The position numbers and the translations under genes are program-made. Positions 17,356-26,267 of a stretch of 45,515 bases of DNA are shown in pieces. The number at the start of each line of letters is the position of its first letter. Position 1 is the stretch's first letter. This DNA is from an uncultured Opitutia bacterium (GTDB lineage: Bacteria; Verrucomicrobiota; Verrucomicrobiia; Opitutales; Opitutaceae), in the NCBI GenBank assembly GCA_903872505.1, contig CAIQKV010000037.1, forward strand, positions 1 to 45,515, written 5' to 3'. The notes beneath the pieces are model-generated. The model was not told the origin of the DNA. It ran no database searches and worked only from the letters and a program-made list of their open reading frames with translations.

Positions 17356-18468
17356 CTATGGCTTTGATTTGGCCGGCTCGACCATCTCGGGTGAGCTAAC
17401 TTTGCGCATCAGAGGCACCGTTTGCGCGTATTGCCGCAACTGACCCTCTTTTTCTTTCTGGAGCAGGTTGTCCAAACTGGCCGCTCTGGGCCATGCTTTG
17501 TCCCCCTTCTTGAGCTGCGTGGGATCGGTGTAGTGCGCATAATACTTAAGCACCACTTGCCATGCGCGATACAGGCGGTCGTCCGTCCGCTGCTGCAGGT
17601 CATCCTGGATCAGCGAGGCGACAAATGCGCAAACGAGCATTTGCTGCGCCGCCGGATCAACCTGCGGATCACCCATCCACGGCCGGGCTTCCTTGGCAAT
17701 CGGGTAAGAGCCGGCCGGCAAGTCGCCCATGTACCGGAGGAGGATGGCCACCGCCTTCTCGTAGCCTCGGTCATCGAGGCCCTCGATCCGCTCGGTGAGG
17801 TCCCCTACGGCCCCGGCGATCTCCTGCGGCGTTGCAATGGCGCCCGGCGCAATCTCGACCTGGACCCGCTCCATGACCGCAATCAGTTCCTGGCGGACCG
17901 CAGCGACCTGGTCCGCGCTCGTTCCCTTGGAAATGTGCAGGTCGATCCAGGTGCCGGCCTTGGCCAGCTCCGCGCGCAAGTTAACCGATGCCCCGGTGTG
18001 TCCCTTGATGACGAAGGGCAGATCGTAAAGCACCAGCTCCCATTGGCCGATTTTGCCGAAGATCACATTCGCCGGGGCGGTTGAAGGGTTTGCGTAAAAC
18101 CGTGCAGATTCGCTTTTCCAAAAAGGCAGCAGCCCTTTGTAGCGGTAACTTTGCTCGTACCAGCCCGAGAGCGTGATGCCCCCGCTCTGGATGAAGTTAA
18201 AATACCGCGGACCGTTCATCACGAACATGTCCATTTCCTGGAATGAATTCGCGTCGGGAATTCTTAAAGTCACCGCACTTTGAAAATACGAAACGACCCA
18301 GCGGCCGCCCTTCTTTTCGATCTTCAGGGTTTCCTCGGCCGGCTTGGCCTGGCCCGGGTTCACCCATGCGCCTAGTGTGATCAGCAGGCAAAAAGCCGCC
18401 CTCTTCCAGCTTTGAGGTATATTGAGGAGTGTTTTCAAGACTGGGAAGACGTCGTTGTCCCCCATCAT
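17356..18468 (-). CDS. Secreted protein of unknown function, last gene of amino-sugar operon
   Basis: The protein has 370 residues. A signal peptide is likely (WKRAAFCLLITLGAWVNPGQA). A beta-rich N-terminal half (GGRWVVSYFQSAVTLRIPD, FGKIGQWELVLYDLPFVIKG) is followed by a helical C-terminal half with charged segments. I recognise no family. The first codons are ATGATGGGG; the first ATG overlaps the stop of the esterase gene (ATGA), so it is translationally coupled to it. Base composition, especially in the 5' half, is visibly less GC-rich than the neighbours, which suggests later acquisition or different selection. It is probably periplasmic. Its place in the operon is the only clue to function. 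Confidence 0.75.
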   Translation of the reverse strand: MMGDNDVFPVLKTLLNIPQSWKRAAFCLLITLGAWVNPGQAKPAEETLKIEKKGGRWVVSYFQSAVTLRIPDANSFQEMDMFVMNGPRYFNFIQSGGITLSGWYEQSYRYKGLLPFWKSESARFYANPSTAPANVIFGKIGQWELVLYDLPFVIKGHTGASVNLRAELAKAGTWIDLHISKGTSADQVAAVRQELIAVMERVQVEIAPGAIATPQEIAGAVGDLTERIEGLDDRGYEKAVAILLRYMGDLPAGSYPIAKEARPWMGDPQVDPAAQQMLVCAFVASLIQDDLQQRTDDRLYRAWQVVLKYYAHYTDPTQLKKGDKAWPRAASLDNLLQKEKEGQLRQYAQTVPLMRKVSSPEMVEPAKSKP

Positions 18469-19619
18469 TTCAGCCAGCGGTCGAACCAGCCGAAGGCCTC
18501 CGTCTGCATCGCGCGGTTGAACTGGTGGTCGCCCGGATACCACGAGCAGCGGTAGCTCTCCGGCTGCCCGCTCGCGGCATAGACATTTTTCAGCATGCCG
18601 TCGGCCCGCTCCATCTCGGAGCGCGAAAAGAACGGGTCGTCCCGGGTGTTGAGCACCAGCGTCGGCAGCGGCGCGCGCAGCCCGAGGATCTCCGGATAGT
18701 CGAGGTCGCGCGGCAGCAGCGGCACGTAGCACATCCAGGTGTGCGTGTAGCTCTTATGCAGCAGGTAGTCGCGCCAGGTCGTCATCATGCCCACGCAGAC
18801 TGTGCACCGGATGCGGTCGTCCATCCCCGCCAGAAACACCGTGCGCAACCCTCCGCCGGAAAGTCCGCCGCAGCCGACCCGCGCCGGGTCCACATCGGCC
18901 CGCGCGCACAATACATCGAGCGCCACGCGGTCCTCGACCGCGAACACGCCCGGCCACGTGGTGCCGGCGCTGAAGAGCGATTTCGCCATCACATGCTCGT
19001 GCTCGGCGGCCCAGTCGTTGTACGCGGCGATACCCGCGGGCGAATCATCGGTGTCGTCCTTAAGGCCGCCGTGGATCACCGGCGGCGTGTCGGCGAGCCG
19101 CACCTTCCGGCTGCCGAAGGCATACGCATCGTGCACCAGCACGACGTAGCCGCGGTGCGCGAGTTCGTTGGCCCAGGCCAGGCCCTCGTAGGCGTCGGCG
19201 CGGTGCTGGACAACGAGCGGATGGATGGCGCGGCCGGTCTGCGCGATCTTCTCCTTGCCGAAAAACTTGAACCGGCCGTGGTCGTGCAGCGCCAGCACCC
19301 CGGGCAGCCGGCCGGTCGCGCCGGCGGGCTTCAGCACCAGCGCGTGCGTCGGCGGGCCGTACGGCAGCCGCCAAGAGATCTCTTCCACCGCGAGCCCGTC
19401 GTAAACGAAGCTCCGGCGCACCTCCGCCACGATTGCTTCCGGTCGCGGCGGTGGCGCCATGCAGGCCGTCACGCGGGCACGGGCGGCGGCGCGGCGCGCG
19501 GCGAATTCACCCGGCGGACACTGCTGCAGCGAAAGCGGGCCGGGTGCGTCCGGGACCAGCGAGGCGGCCCACGGGCCGTACGCGCCAATCATCGATTGCC
19601 CGGGCGATGGCGGCTTCAT
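18465..19619 (-). CDS. Alpha/beta hydrolase (acetylxylan-esterase-like family)
   Basis: This 384-residue alpha/beta-hydrolase has nucleophile S254 in GGLSGGG, acid D327 or D328 in LNTRDDPFF, and H365 in PGDHQF. The oxyanion region is near LALHDHGRFKFFGKE (residues 109-123). Such enzymes typically remove acetyl or other ester groups from carbohydrates. No signal peptide is seen, so it probably acts in the cytoplasm on imported sugars. The start ATG at 19619 overlaps the nagA stop (ATGA); an ATG nine bases further upstream is also possible. It lies between NagA and an unknown secreted protein. De-esterification of amino-sugar oligosaccharides fits the context but is inference. Confidence 0.82.
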   Translation of the reverse strand: MKPPSPGQSMIGAYGPWAASLVPDAPGPLSLQQCPPGEFAARRAAARARVTACMAPPPRPEAIVAEVRRSFVYDGLAVEEISWRLPYGPPTHALVLKPAGATGRLPGVLALHDHGRFKFFGKEKIAQTGRAIHPLVVQHRADAYEGLAWANELAHRGYVVLVHDAYAFGSRKVRLADTPPVIHGGLKDDTDDSPAGIAAYNDWAAEHEHVMAKSLFSAGTTWPGVFAVEDRVALDVLCARADVDPARVGCGGLSGGGLRTVFLAGMDDRIRCTVCVGMMTTWRDYLLHKSYTHTWMCYVPLLPRDLDYPEILGLRAPLPTLVLNTRDDPFFSRSEMERADGMLKNVYAASGQPESYRCSWYPGDHQFNRAMQTEAFGWFDRWLK

Positions 19620-20764
19620 TTGGTCCACACGACCTCGCGCACCGGCTCGCCGGCAAAGTGGATTTCAACCCGCGAGCCCGCCGCCGTCTCGTGGAGCAGG
19701 CAGAAATCAGCCGGCGCCCCCGCCACCAACGACGGCGGCAGCCCGGCAAACTGCGCCGGCTGGGTGGAGAAGAAATGCCACACGTCCTTGGGCGACTTTT
19801 TCAGCATCTCCGCCGCGCGGCGGACGCCCTCGAGCGGGGTGAGGCTCGAGCCGGCGTAGTTGACCTTGCCCGGCTGGCGGACGATCCCGTCAGCGCCGAC
19901 CTCCACCTGCATGCCCGCGAGCGGAAAGATGCCCGGGCCCGCGCCGGCGGCCGACATCGCATCGGTGGTGTAGCAGATGCGCGACGCGTCAAGCGCGCGG
20001 TGAAACAGCCGGAAGAGCATCGGCGAGACGTGGATCCGGTCCGCGATCAGGCTCGCGCGCAGGCCCGGCTCGTCGAGCACGCGAAAGGCAATGTTGTCAT
20101 GCCGGTCCCACGTCGGCGGGCAACCGTTGCCGAGATGGGTGAAACCCTCCGCCCCGGCCGCGACGGCGGCAGCGAGCTGCGCCGGCGTGGCGTCGGTGTG
20201 CCCGAGCCAGACATGGAACCCGAGTTCACGCGCGCAGTGGATCGCCGCGGGCGCCTCCGGCCATTCCGGTGCGAGCGTGACCAGCACGGGATCGTCGGCG
20301 GTCACCGCCTTCAGCTCGCGCAGCCGCGCCGGCGTGGGCGCCACCATGAATTCCGGCGGATGCGCGCCGTGAAATCCGGGCGTCGCGCTCATGAACGGGC
20401 CTTCCATGTGCCAGCCGGCGATCCGGCGTGTCAGCCGCGGCGACGCAGTGCGCAGCGCGCGATAATGCGTCAGCCGCGCCAGCATCCGGTCCCACCGGTC
20501 GGTGATGAGCGTGAGGAGGAAGCGGCTGCAGCCCGCGGCCGCGAGCCCGGTCGCGGCCCGCTCGAGGTCGGCGCCCGTGACGCGGTCGTTCTGAAAATCC
20601 ACGCCGGCAAAGCCGTTGACCTGGATGTCCACCAGCGGCGGCAGCAGCACCGGCAGGCCCGCCGGGGCGCCGGCCAGCGGTTCGATCGACTGGATGCGGT
20701 CGTCTGCGCACGTCAGGCGGACGGCCCGGCCGGAGCGCTGGTCGATCGCATCGCAGGTGGTCAT
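19616..20764 (-). CDS. nagA: N-acetylglucosamine-6-phosphate deacetylase
   Basis: This 382-residue amidohydrolase removes acetate from N-acetylglucosamine 6-phosphate, giving the substrate for the adjacent NagB. Metal and catalytic residues of NagA proteins are present: E121 (WHMEGPF), H189 (LGHTDA), H210 (THLGNG) and D268 (TTDAM). The first strand reads VDIQVNGFAGVDF (residues 45-57) where many amidohydrolases have a HxH pair. The start is ATG at 20764, 14 bases after the nagB stop; the longer open frame overlaps nagB and is not credible. The stop overlaps the next gene in ATGA. It is cytoplasmic. Identification is strong because nagB is directly upstream. Confidence 0.92.
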   Translation of the reverse strand: MTTCDAIDQRSGRAVRLTCADDRIQSIEPLAGAPAGLPVLLPPLVDIQVNGFAGVDFQNDRVTGADLERAATGLAAAGCSRFLLTLITDRWDRMLARLTHYRALRTASPRLTRRIAGWHMEGPFMSATPGFHGAHPPEFMVAPTPARLRELKAVTADDPVLVTLAPEWPEAPAAIHCARELGFHVWLGHTDATPAQLAAAVAAGAEGFTHLGNGCPPTWDRHDNIAFRVLDEPGLRASLIADRIHVSPMLFRLFHRALDASRICYTTDAMSAAGAGPGIFPLAGMQVEVGADGIVRQPGKVNYAGSSLTPLEGVRRAAEMLKKSPKDVWHFFSTQPAQFAGLPPSLVAGAPADFCLLHETAAGSRVEIHFAGEPVREVVWTK

Positions 20765-20778
20765 GGCCGAAAGGGCGT

Positions 20779-21558
20779 TCAGCGGGTGAGCAGCGACGCC
20801 GAGTCGGCGTCGAGATAGAGGACGGCGTGCGCCTGCCGGCGGAGCCAGCTGCCGGGGCAGGCGGTGGCGACCGGGCCCTCGAGGGAGGCCCTGACCGCCT
20901 CGGCCTTCCGCTTCTCCGGCACGACCGCGATCATGCGGCCGACGCGGCAGAGCGTGGGGATCGTCAGCGTGATGGCGTAGGCCGGCACGGCGTCGAGGTT
21001 CGGGAAATGCCCCTCGCCCACCTGCTGCCGGCGGCATTTTTCGTCGAGCTCCACCAGCTTGATCGGCTCCGGGTCGGCGAAGTCCGCCACCGCCGGGTCG
21101 TTGAACGCCAGGTGACCGTTCTCACCGATGCCCAGGCAGCAGAGGTCCACCGGCGCCGCCGCGAGCGCCGCCGCGTAGTCGCGCATGGCCTGGAGCGGCT
21201 CGAGCGCGTCGCCCTCGAGGTAGTGCGCGGCGCCGGGCTTCACCCGGTCAAAGACCCGCTGCTTCAAATAGCGGCGGAACGAGGCCGGGTGCGTGATCGG
21301 CATCCCGAGGTATTCGTCCATGTGAAACAGCTCGACCTTCGACCAGTCGATGCCGGCCCGGCGTGTGAGGCAGTCCAGGAACTGGTCCTGCGAGTTGCCC
21401 GTGGCGATGATTGCCCGGGCGCGGCCGCGGGCGGCGATTGCCGCCGTCAGCACGGTGGCGGCGTCCTCGGCGGCTGCCGCGGCCAGGTCGGCCAGCGCGG
21501 CAAAAATGCGGACCGGCAACCGGTCCGCGTGGAAAGATCTCGCAGGGGATGAAGGCAT
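20779..21558 (-). CDS. nagB: Glucosamine-6-phosphate deaminase (NagB family)
   Basis: This 259-residue protein of the NagB/RpiA fold converts glucosamine 6-phosphate to fructose 6-phosphate and ammonia. Motifs are FHMDEYLG (residues 78-85), with acidic residues at the expected place, and GIGENGHLAFNDP (143-155), with catalytic H149. The start at 21558 (MPSSPARS) fits the family N terminus; an upstream in-frame ATG at 21576 cannot be excluded. It is followed by nagA after 14 bases. Its first codons and about 60 upstream bases are duplicated at 26198-26324, in front of the heparinase-like gene. It is cytoplasmic. Confidence 0.9.
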   Translation of the reverse strand: MPSSPARSFHADRLPVRIFAALADLAAAAAEDAATVLTAAIAARGRARAIIATGNSQDQFLDCLTRRAGIDWSKVELFHMDEYLGMPITHPASFRRYLKQRVFDRVKPGAAHYLEGDALEPLQAMRDYAAALAAAPVDLCCLGIGENGHLAFNDPAVADFADPEPIKLVELDEKCRRQQVGEGHFPNLDAVPAYAITLTIPTLCRVGRMIAVVPEKRKAEAVRASLEGPVATACPGSWLRRQAHAVLYLDADSASLLTR

Positions 21559-21615
21559 GGCCGAGGAGAAAACCATCGGGCAACCGCGGCGGGTGACAAC
21601 GGAAAAGCGCCGGGC
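21489..21615 (-). repeat. nagB start-region repeat, copy 1 (intact gene)
   Basis: This 127-base segment covers the bases just upstream of nagB and its first 23 or so codons. It matches 26198-26324 at 114 of 127 positions without gaps, by my manual alignment. It contains the inverted repeat GGACCGG/CCGGTCC (21510-21526). Similarity stops sharply upstream of 21615, so the copied unit is promoter-proximal DNA plus the gene start. Confidence 0.9.
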
Positions 21616-21666
21616 CGTCCCCGTCAATTTTCCCCGCGCGCCGGCCGATCGCGCGGCGGAGTGCCA

Positions 21667-23028
21667 TCACTCCGGCAGCGTGATTTCATAGCGATAGCTG
21701 TGGGGTGGAACGCCGCAGGACTCGGACCGGCCCACATCGCCCGGGCAACCGGTCATCACGAGCACGATGTTCCGGGTCTCGCGGTCCTCGTAACGCCGGA
21801 AGTTGGAAAACCGGATGTTGGCCGGCTGGCCGGCGGCGGCATCGCGGCTCTCGATGACCGTCACCGTCTCGGGCATCACGCGCAGCGTCTTCAGGTCCAT
21901 CTCGGCAATCTGGAGCGTGGTGCGCGGATCGCAGGCGACCGTGGGCCGGTCGAGGATGTTGGTGATGAGATAAAGCCGGCCGTTCTTGGTGGAGCGGAAC
22001 ACGTGCGTCAGGCTGGCCGGGCAATACACCTGCCGCCCGTCGGTAAAGCGGAGGAGCTCGGGCTCGCTCCAGGTTTTCCCCTGGTCACTCGTCGTGGTGA
22101 AGAACCGGCCGCTGGGGACCGCGATCTGGAAGTTGCCCGGCGTGTAGGCCCGCATGGTCATGAGCCAGCGGCCGTCCGGCAGCAGGGCAACGGAAGGCTC
22201 GTCGCCGCCGCTGTAGGAACAGTCGGGATTGACGGTCGCATAGGCGGTCAAGGCCCAGTCCACCCCGCGATCATCGCTGCGCCAGGCGCCCACCAGGCAG
22301 GCGCTGCTGTAGCGGTGGAGTTCGTTTCCCGGTACGCCGAAAAACGGGAGCAGAAACCGGCCGTCGGGGAGCCAGACGGGGGTGACGCCCTGCACGCCCC
22401 CGCTGTTCTGCCCATACCAGAGGCCGGGCGCCCAGTGCGTCGGATCGAATTCCGGGCCCGAGCAGACGAGCTGCTCCGGCTCCGACCACGTCCTGCCGCC
22501 ATCCCGCGAAAGCTGGGTCCACAGCAGGCCGGTCCGGCCGACCGGGGAGCCTTTGATCCACGGCAGGATCCCGTCGATCGTTTCCGTCGTCCGGTACAGG
22601 CGCAGCAGCGTCCCGGTCTTCGGGTTGTAGATGTAATTCGGGTCCTCGCGGTTGAGGATCCACCGTCCGTGGATCGGGGTCGCGGCCGCCCAGGTGCCGC
22701 CATTTTCCCACGTGCGCCCGTTGTCCGGGCTGCGCCGCAGCAGGGGTTCTCGGGGATGATGGTCGCGAATGCTCTGTCCCCGGACGGTGAAATAAAAGCC
22801 CCGCTGGCCGCCAAACGTGAGCGTCTCCATGAGGATATTCCGGTCCGGCGAGACATAACCCAGCCATCCCACCACCGCTTCCTCGAGCATGCTGGGCTGC
22901 TCCCAGTGGACCGTGCGCACCACCTTGATCGCCGGCGCAGCGGGAACTCCACCGGCGGCACCGCTGCCCGCGGCGAACCCCAGCACCAGTCCCGCTGCCA
23001 GCTGAAGCATTGGCCCAGGGTAGTTCAT
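21667..23028 (-). CDS. Secreted sialidase-like BNR-repeat protein
   Basis: This 453-residue protein has a predicted signal peptide (MLQLAAGLVLGFAAGSGA) and at least four Asp-box motifs: SPDNGRTWE, SRDGGRTWSEP, SDDRGVDW and SDQGKTWSEP. The fold is expected to be a six-bladed beta-propeller of the sialidase superfamily. Members include exo-sialidases and other glycosidases or lectin-like proteins, so the Asp boxes do not prove sialidase activity. It is probably periplasmic or outer-surface. The start at 23028 gives a short basic-poor N terminus; ATG at 23010 is an alternative. It lies between the heparinase-like gene and nagB, about 108 bases from each. Confidence 0.85.
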   Translation of the reverse strand: MNYPGPMLQLAAGLVLGFAAGSGAAGGVPAAPAIKVVRTVHWEQPSMLEEAVVGWLGYVSPDRNILMETLTFGGQRGFYFTVRGQSIRDHHPREPLLRRSPDNGRTWENGGTWAAATPIHGRWILNREDPNYIYNPKTGTLLRLYRTTETIDGILPWIKGSPVGRTGLLWTQLSRDGGRTWSEPEQLVCSGPEFDPTHWAPGLWYGQNSGGVQGVTPVWLPDGRFLLPFFGVPGNELHRYSSACLVGAWRSDDRGVDWALTAYATVNPDCSYSGGDEPSVALLPDGRWLMTMRAYTPGNFQIAVPSGRFFTTTSDQGKTWSEPELLRFTDGRQVYCPASLTHVFRSTKNGRLYLITNILDRPTVACDPRTTLQIAEMDLKTLRVMPETVTVIESRDAAAGQPANIRFSNFRRYEDRETRNIVLVMTGCPGDVGRSESCGVPPHSYRYEITLPE

Positions 23029-23137
23029 GTCGGAAGAAACCAAAGCTGCGTGACGCCCGCCAGCATGACCCCGGCGCACGGCCGGGGCAAGCCACGGCTT
23101 GAGCTGCGTGGCGCCGCAAACCGCCGCGCCCCTCCGC

Positions 23138-26100
23138 TTAATCGGTGGCCGCGAAGATCGCCTCTTCCGCCGCGCCCCGCCGCCGCGAGACCTGGATGCG
23201 CGGAGGGACGACTCCGCCGCCGTCCTTCGCTTCCAGCTCGCAACGCACCCGGTCGGTACCCCAGGGCCCGGTCACGGTGAAAACCACCGCGTCCCCGGTC
23301 CGGTCCACCCGCACCTGCGGCTCCCCGGCGCCCTGGGCCAGCGGATAGGGCAGCAGCAGCGCCGCGAGCGTCATGGTCCGGGCGGGCTCGACCTGCGTCA
23401 GAACCAGATTGTGAGTCAGCACCACCCCGTCTGCCGCGTAGCTGCCGGTGGCGGCGGCCAGGGGCTGGAGGCTGCCGATCGCCAGCAGCATGCCAGCCTG
23501 CCGGCCCCGCAGCCGGATGAGGCCGGAGGGAAGGTCGATGTTCTCGAACGGCACGCCGGAGTGATAGTTCCACTCCAATCCGGATTCGTCCGCCTGCACT
23601 TCATCCAGGATGAGAAAGTAGTGCGGCCGGACAAACAGCACTCGCCGCCGGTAGTGGGCGAAGGCCCGGTAGGAATTGCGGAGGTCGGCGGAAAGATAAT
23701 CGCACGCTTCGCCGAAGGTGACCCGCTCCAGCACCACGGCGCGTTGCGGGTCGCGGTAGTCCTGATTGCGGCCCCGGAGCGTGACCAGGTTGTGGTGATT
23801 GGTGTCCTTGAAGAAGTAGTGCTCCGGGTCCTGGTAATCGAGGACCCCCGGGTCGGCGGCGAACCGTTCGCCGTGGGCCTCCAGGATGAACTGGCCCTTG
23901 TCGAAGTGGGTGTGGTCGAACGTCTGCGGCCCGCCCTCGAAGAGGAACAGCAGGTCGCCGCGGTGGCACCCGGTGCGCAGCGTGATCCGGTCGCAGACCT
24001 CGAAGCGCCGGCCCGGGGGCAGCTGCGGCGGGGCCGGCGTGCCCTTGACGAACAGCAGAAAATCCATGAGGCCCGACGTCGTGTAGGAGCCCGCGATCGC
24101 CCGGCCGAAATAGGTGCTGCCGGGGGGATGGGGCTGGCGGGCGTAGTACTCATGCCACAGCCAGAGGGCGTTGGCGTTAGCGTAGTACTTCGCAAAAAAC
24201 AGGAAGGAGCTGTTCTTGAAACTGTAGCTCACGCTCTCGATGCAATCGCCCAGCGGCAGGAACGACAGGCGCTCCCGCGCCAGCGAGCGCAGGTGCATCA
24301 GGTAGTCCATCGTCCGGCCGAGATGCTCGGGCGCGTAGTCCCGCACCTGCCAGCCCTTGTGCCGCGTGATCGCGAGGAGGGCGGAGACCGCATACTTGGT
24401 CGTGTATTCCCAATAGCCCGGTCCCTCATTCGTGGCCCCGTCCGTCTTGTAATAGTTGTGCATCATCCGCGGGAACCACTGGATGCCCCGCTCGAGGATC
24501 GCGTCCACGTCGGGATGGCTGCGCCGCGCCACCAGGCAGGCAAACACCAGCCCCGCCGTGTAGACCGCCCCCTGGTTGCTGTTGAGCAGGTAGCCTTCGC
24601 CGAAGAGGCGCAGATACAGGTCGAGCCACGGCAGGGCCTTTTCGTACAGGGCATCCTCGACCGCCCGCCGCTCCGCGTCCGACAGGAGCGGATGGATGAA
24701 ATCGTAGCACAGCGCGACGCACTCGGCCGTATGCGACTCGATGAACGGGGCCCGGTATCCGGGCAGCCCGCAGGGAATGCGGCTGGGAAACCCGGCCTGC
24801 CAGGCCAGGCAGCCCAGCGCGGCAAACAAGCCCCGGCGCGCGGTCTGCCCGTGGCGCAGGTCGCCCGTCAGGGCATAGGCGACGGCGCCGTAAACCATGC
24901 AGCTGTTCAGGTGGTAGAGTTCGTCGGACGGCGAGACCCGGCGCTCGCAGCCCTGGTTGGCGATGTTCACCGGCAGGTACCGGCCGGCGAAACGCTCCGG
25001 CCGGTAATCCAGATGGGCGGCCGCCTCCGCGATCATCTCCGCGGCGATCTTGTGCAGCGGGCCGGGTGCCTGCGCCGCCGCGCGCAATTTCAGGAAATCC
25101 TCGCGGCCGATCAGGAGGCCCACCGGCAGGATGCCCGCCTCGAGGTTCTCGACGCGGGTCGGCGGTGGCACCGCCGGGATGCCCCATACCTGCCCCGCCT
25201 CGGCCGGATCGGTCCCCGTGCGCTCCAGCAGAACCCAGCGGATCGCGGTCGCGACCTGCACCCCGATCGCCTCGCCGATGGCCGCCTCCGCCTGCTCCAG
25301 CTCGAAGGTCAGCGCCGTCAGCCGGCGCCCGGAGATCAGCGCGCGGATCTCGTCGCCGCCGCCGAGCCCCCGTCGCCGGTCGATGGCCCGCACCGACACG
25401 CCGTCAATCTCAAGGACGAAGCTGAAATTCGCGCGGCGGTCCGTCGCCGTCCAGACCGTCACGGCCTGGTAGCCCGAAATATCCACGTCCATCCTCCGGG
25501 TGTAGGCGGTCTGGTGCCGGCGGCCCGGCTTTTGCAGGTAGCGCAGGTTCGCATACATCCACTCCACGTCCAAGGACTGCTCGCCATCGGGCAGCGCGTT
25601 CCGGCCGGTGTGCGTCCAATCAGCCCGGTCCCACATCCGCGGGTGGAGAAAATTCACCACCATGTCCTCGCCGGGCGTGACCGGGACGAGGGGCGAGTCG
25701 CCCGGCCACGTCACCGTTCCCAGCGCGAGCACCGTGCCGTTGAACGTGGTCGTGCCGGCGGTGAGGCGGAGGCGCTTGACGTCGTGCAACCCGGCCGGAT
25801 GGCCGATCGGCTGCAGCGACGCGACGGTGAAATGCATCGTGTTCCAGCCCGACCACTCGACGACAAAGCTGGTCCGGTAACCCGTGGCGACCGGCACATC
25901 CGCCGCGGCCGTGCAGTCCAGGACCACGTCGACCATCAGCATCGTGGCCCGGTTGGATTTCACCGGGACGCCGATCGCCCAAACCTTTCGGCCCGGCGCC
26001 GGGGCCGCGAGGTCGGCGGAGAAAACCCTGGCTACCGCGGTGTCCCAGACCTGCCGGGGCTGCTCCTCGGCGGGGTTTCCCGGGTGGTGGGCAAACCCGA

Positions 26101-26161
26101 CGCCAGCCCCCCGGGCGGGAGTCTCGCGGTTCATGAGCCCAGCGCCGGGGTCAGGTTTCAT
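23138..26161 (-). CDS. Heparinase II/III-like protein with long N-terminal beta-rich region
   Basis: The protein has 1007 residues. The first 320 or so are beta-rich and contain two possible carbohydrate-binding sandwiches (EWSGWNTMHFTVASLQPIG; VDISGYQAVTVWTATDRRAN). The middle is an alpha/alpha toroid with NEGPGYWEYTTKYAV. The C-terminal heparinase II/III beta domain has the signature HTHFDKGQFILEAHGERF followed by DPGVLDY. The fold fits a polysaccharide lyase acting on uronic-acid-containing glycans such as glycosaminoglycans. No signal peptide is visible, so a cytoplasmic location is likely. The start is ATG at 26161 or 26134. A nagB-derived short ORF overlaps the 26161 start. It heads the six-gene amino-sugar operon. 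Confidence 0.85.
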   Translation of the reverse strand: MKPDPGAGLMNRETPARGAGVGFAHHPGNPAEEQPRQVWDTAVARVFSADLAAPAPGRKVWAIGVPVKSNRATMLMVDVVLDCTAAADVPVATGYRTSFVVEWSGWNTMHFTVASLQPIGHPAGLHDVKRLRLTAGTTTFNGTVLALGTVTWPGDSPLVPVTPGEDMVVNFLHPRMWDRADWTHTGRNALPDGEQSLDVEWMYANLRYLQKPGRRHQTAYTRRMDVDISGYQAVTVWTATDRRANFSFVLEIDGVSVRAIDRRRGLGGGDEIRALISGRRLTALTFELEQAEAAIGEAIGVQVATAIRWVLLERTGTDPAEAGQVWGIPAVPPPTRVENLEAGILPVGLLIGREDFLKLRAAAQAPGPLHKIAAEMIAEAAAHLDYRPERFAGRYLPVNIANQGCERRVSPSDELYHLNSCMVYGAVAYALTGDLRHGQTARRGLFAALGCLAWQAGFPSRIPCGLPGYRAPFIESHTAECVALCYDFIHPLLSDAERRAVEDALYEKALPWLDLYLRLFGEGYLLNSNQGAVYTAGLVFACLVARRSHPDVDAILERGIQWFPRMMHNYYKTDGATNEGPGYWEYTTKYAVSALLAITRHKGWQVRDYAPEHLGRTMDYLMHLRSLARERLSFLPLGDCIESVSYSFKNSSFLFFAKYYANANALWLWHEYYARQPHPPGSTYFGRAIAGSYTTSGLMDFLLFVKGTPAPPQLPPGRRFEVCDRITLRTGCHRGDLLFLFEGGPQTFDHTHFDKGQFILEAHGERFAADPGVLDYQDPEHYFFKDTNHHNLVTLRGRNQDYRDPQRAVVLERVTFGEACDYLSADLRNSYRAFAHYRRRVLFVRPHYFLILDEVQADESGLEWNYHSGVPFENIDLPSGLIRLRGRQAGMLLAIGSLQPLAAATGSYAADGVVLTHNLVLTQVEPARTMTLAALLLPYPLAQGAGEPQVRVDRTGDAVVFTVTGPWGTDRVRCELEAKDGGGVVPPRIQVSRRRGAAEEAIFAATD

Positions 26162-26267
26162 CGGTTGCCTTTTGGCGGGCGACGGTCGCCGCCCGCCCGG
26201 CCAGCGGGGCAGAAATCCGGACCGGCAGCCGGTCCGCGCGGAAGAATCGCGCAGGGGTGGAAGGCAT
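26151..26267 (-). pseudogene. Truncated nagB copy, 38-codon leader ORF overlapping the heparinase-like start
   Basis: From ATG at 26267 the frame reads MPSTPARFFRADRLPVRIS, matching the NagB N terminus (MPSSPARSFHADRLPVRIF), then diverges and stops at TGA 26151-26153. The last 11 bases overlap the first codons of the heparinase-like gene if that gene starts at 26161. It cannot encode an enzyme. It may be a relic, or a translated leader that couples to the downstream gene. Confidence 0.7.
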
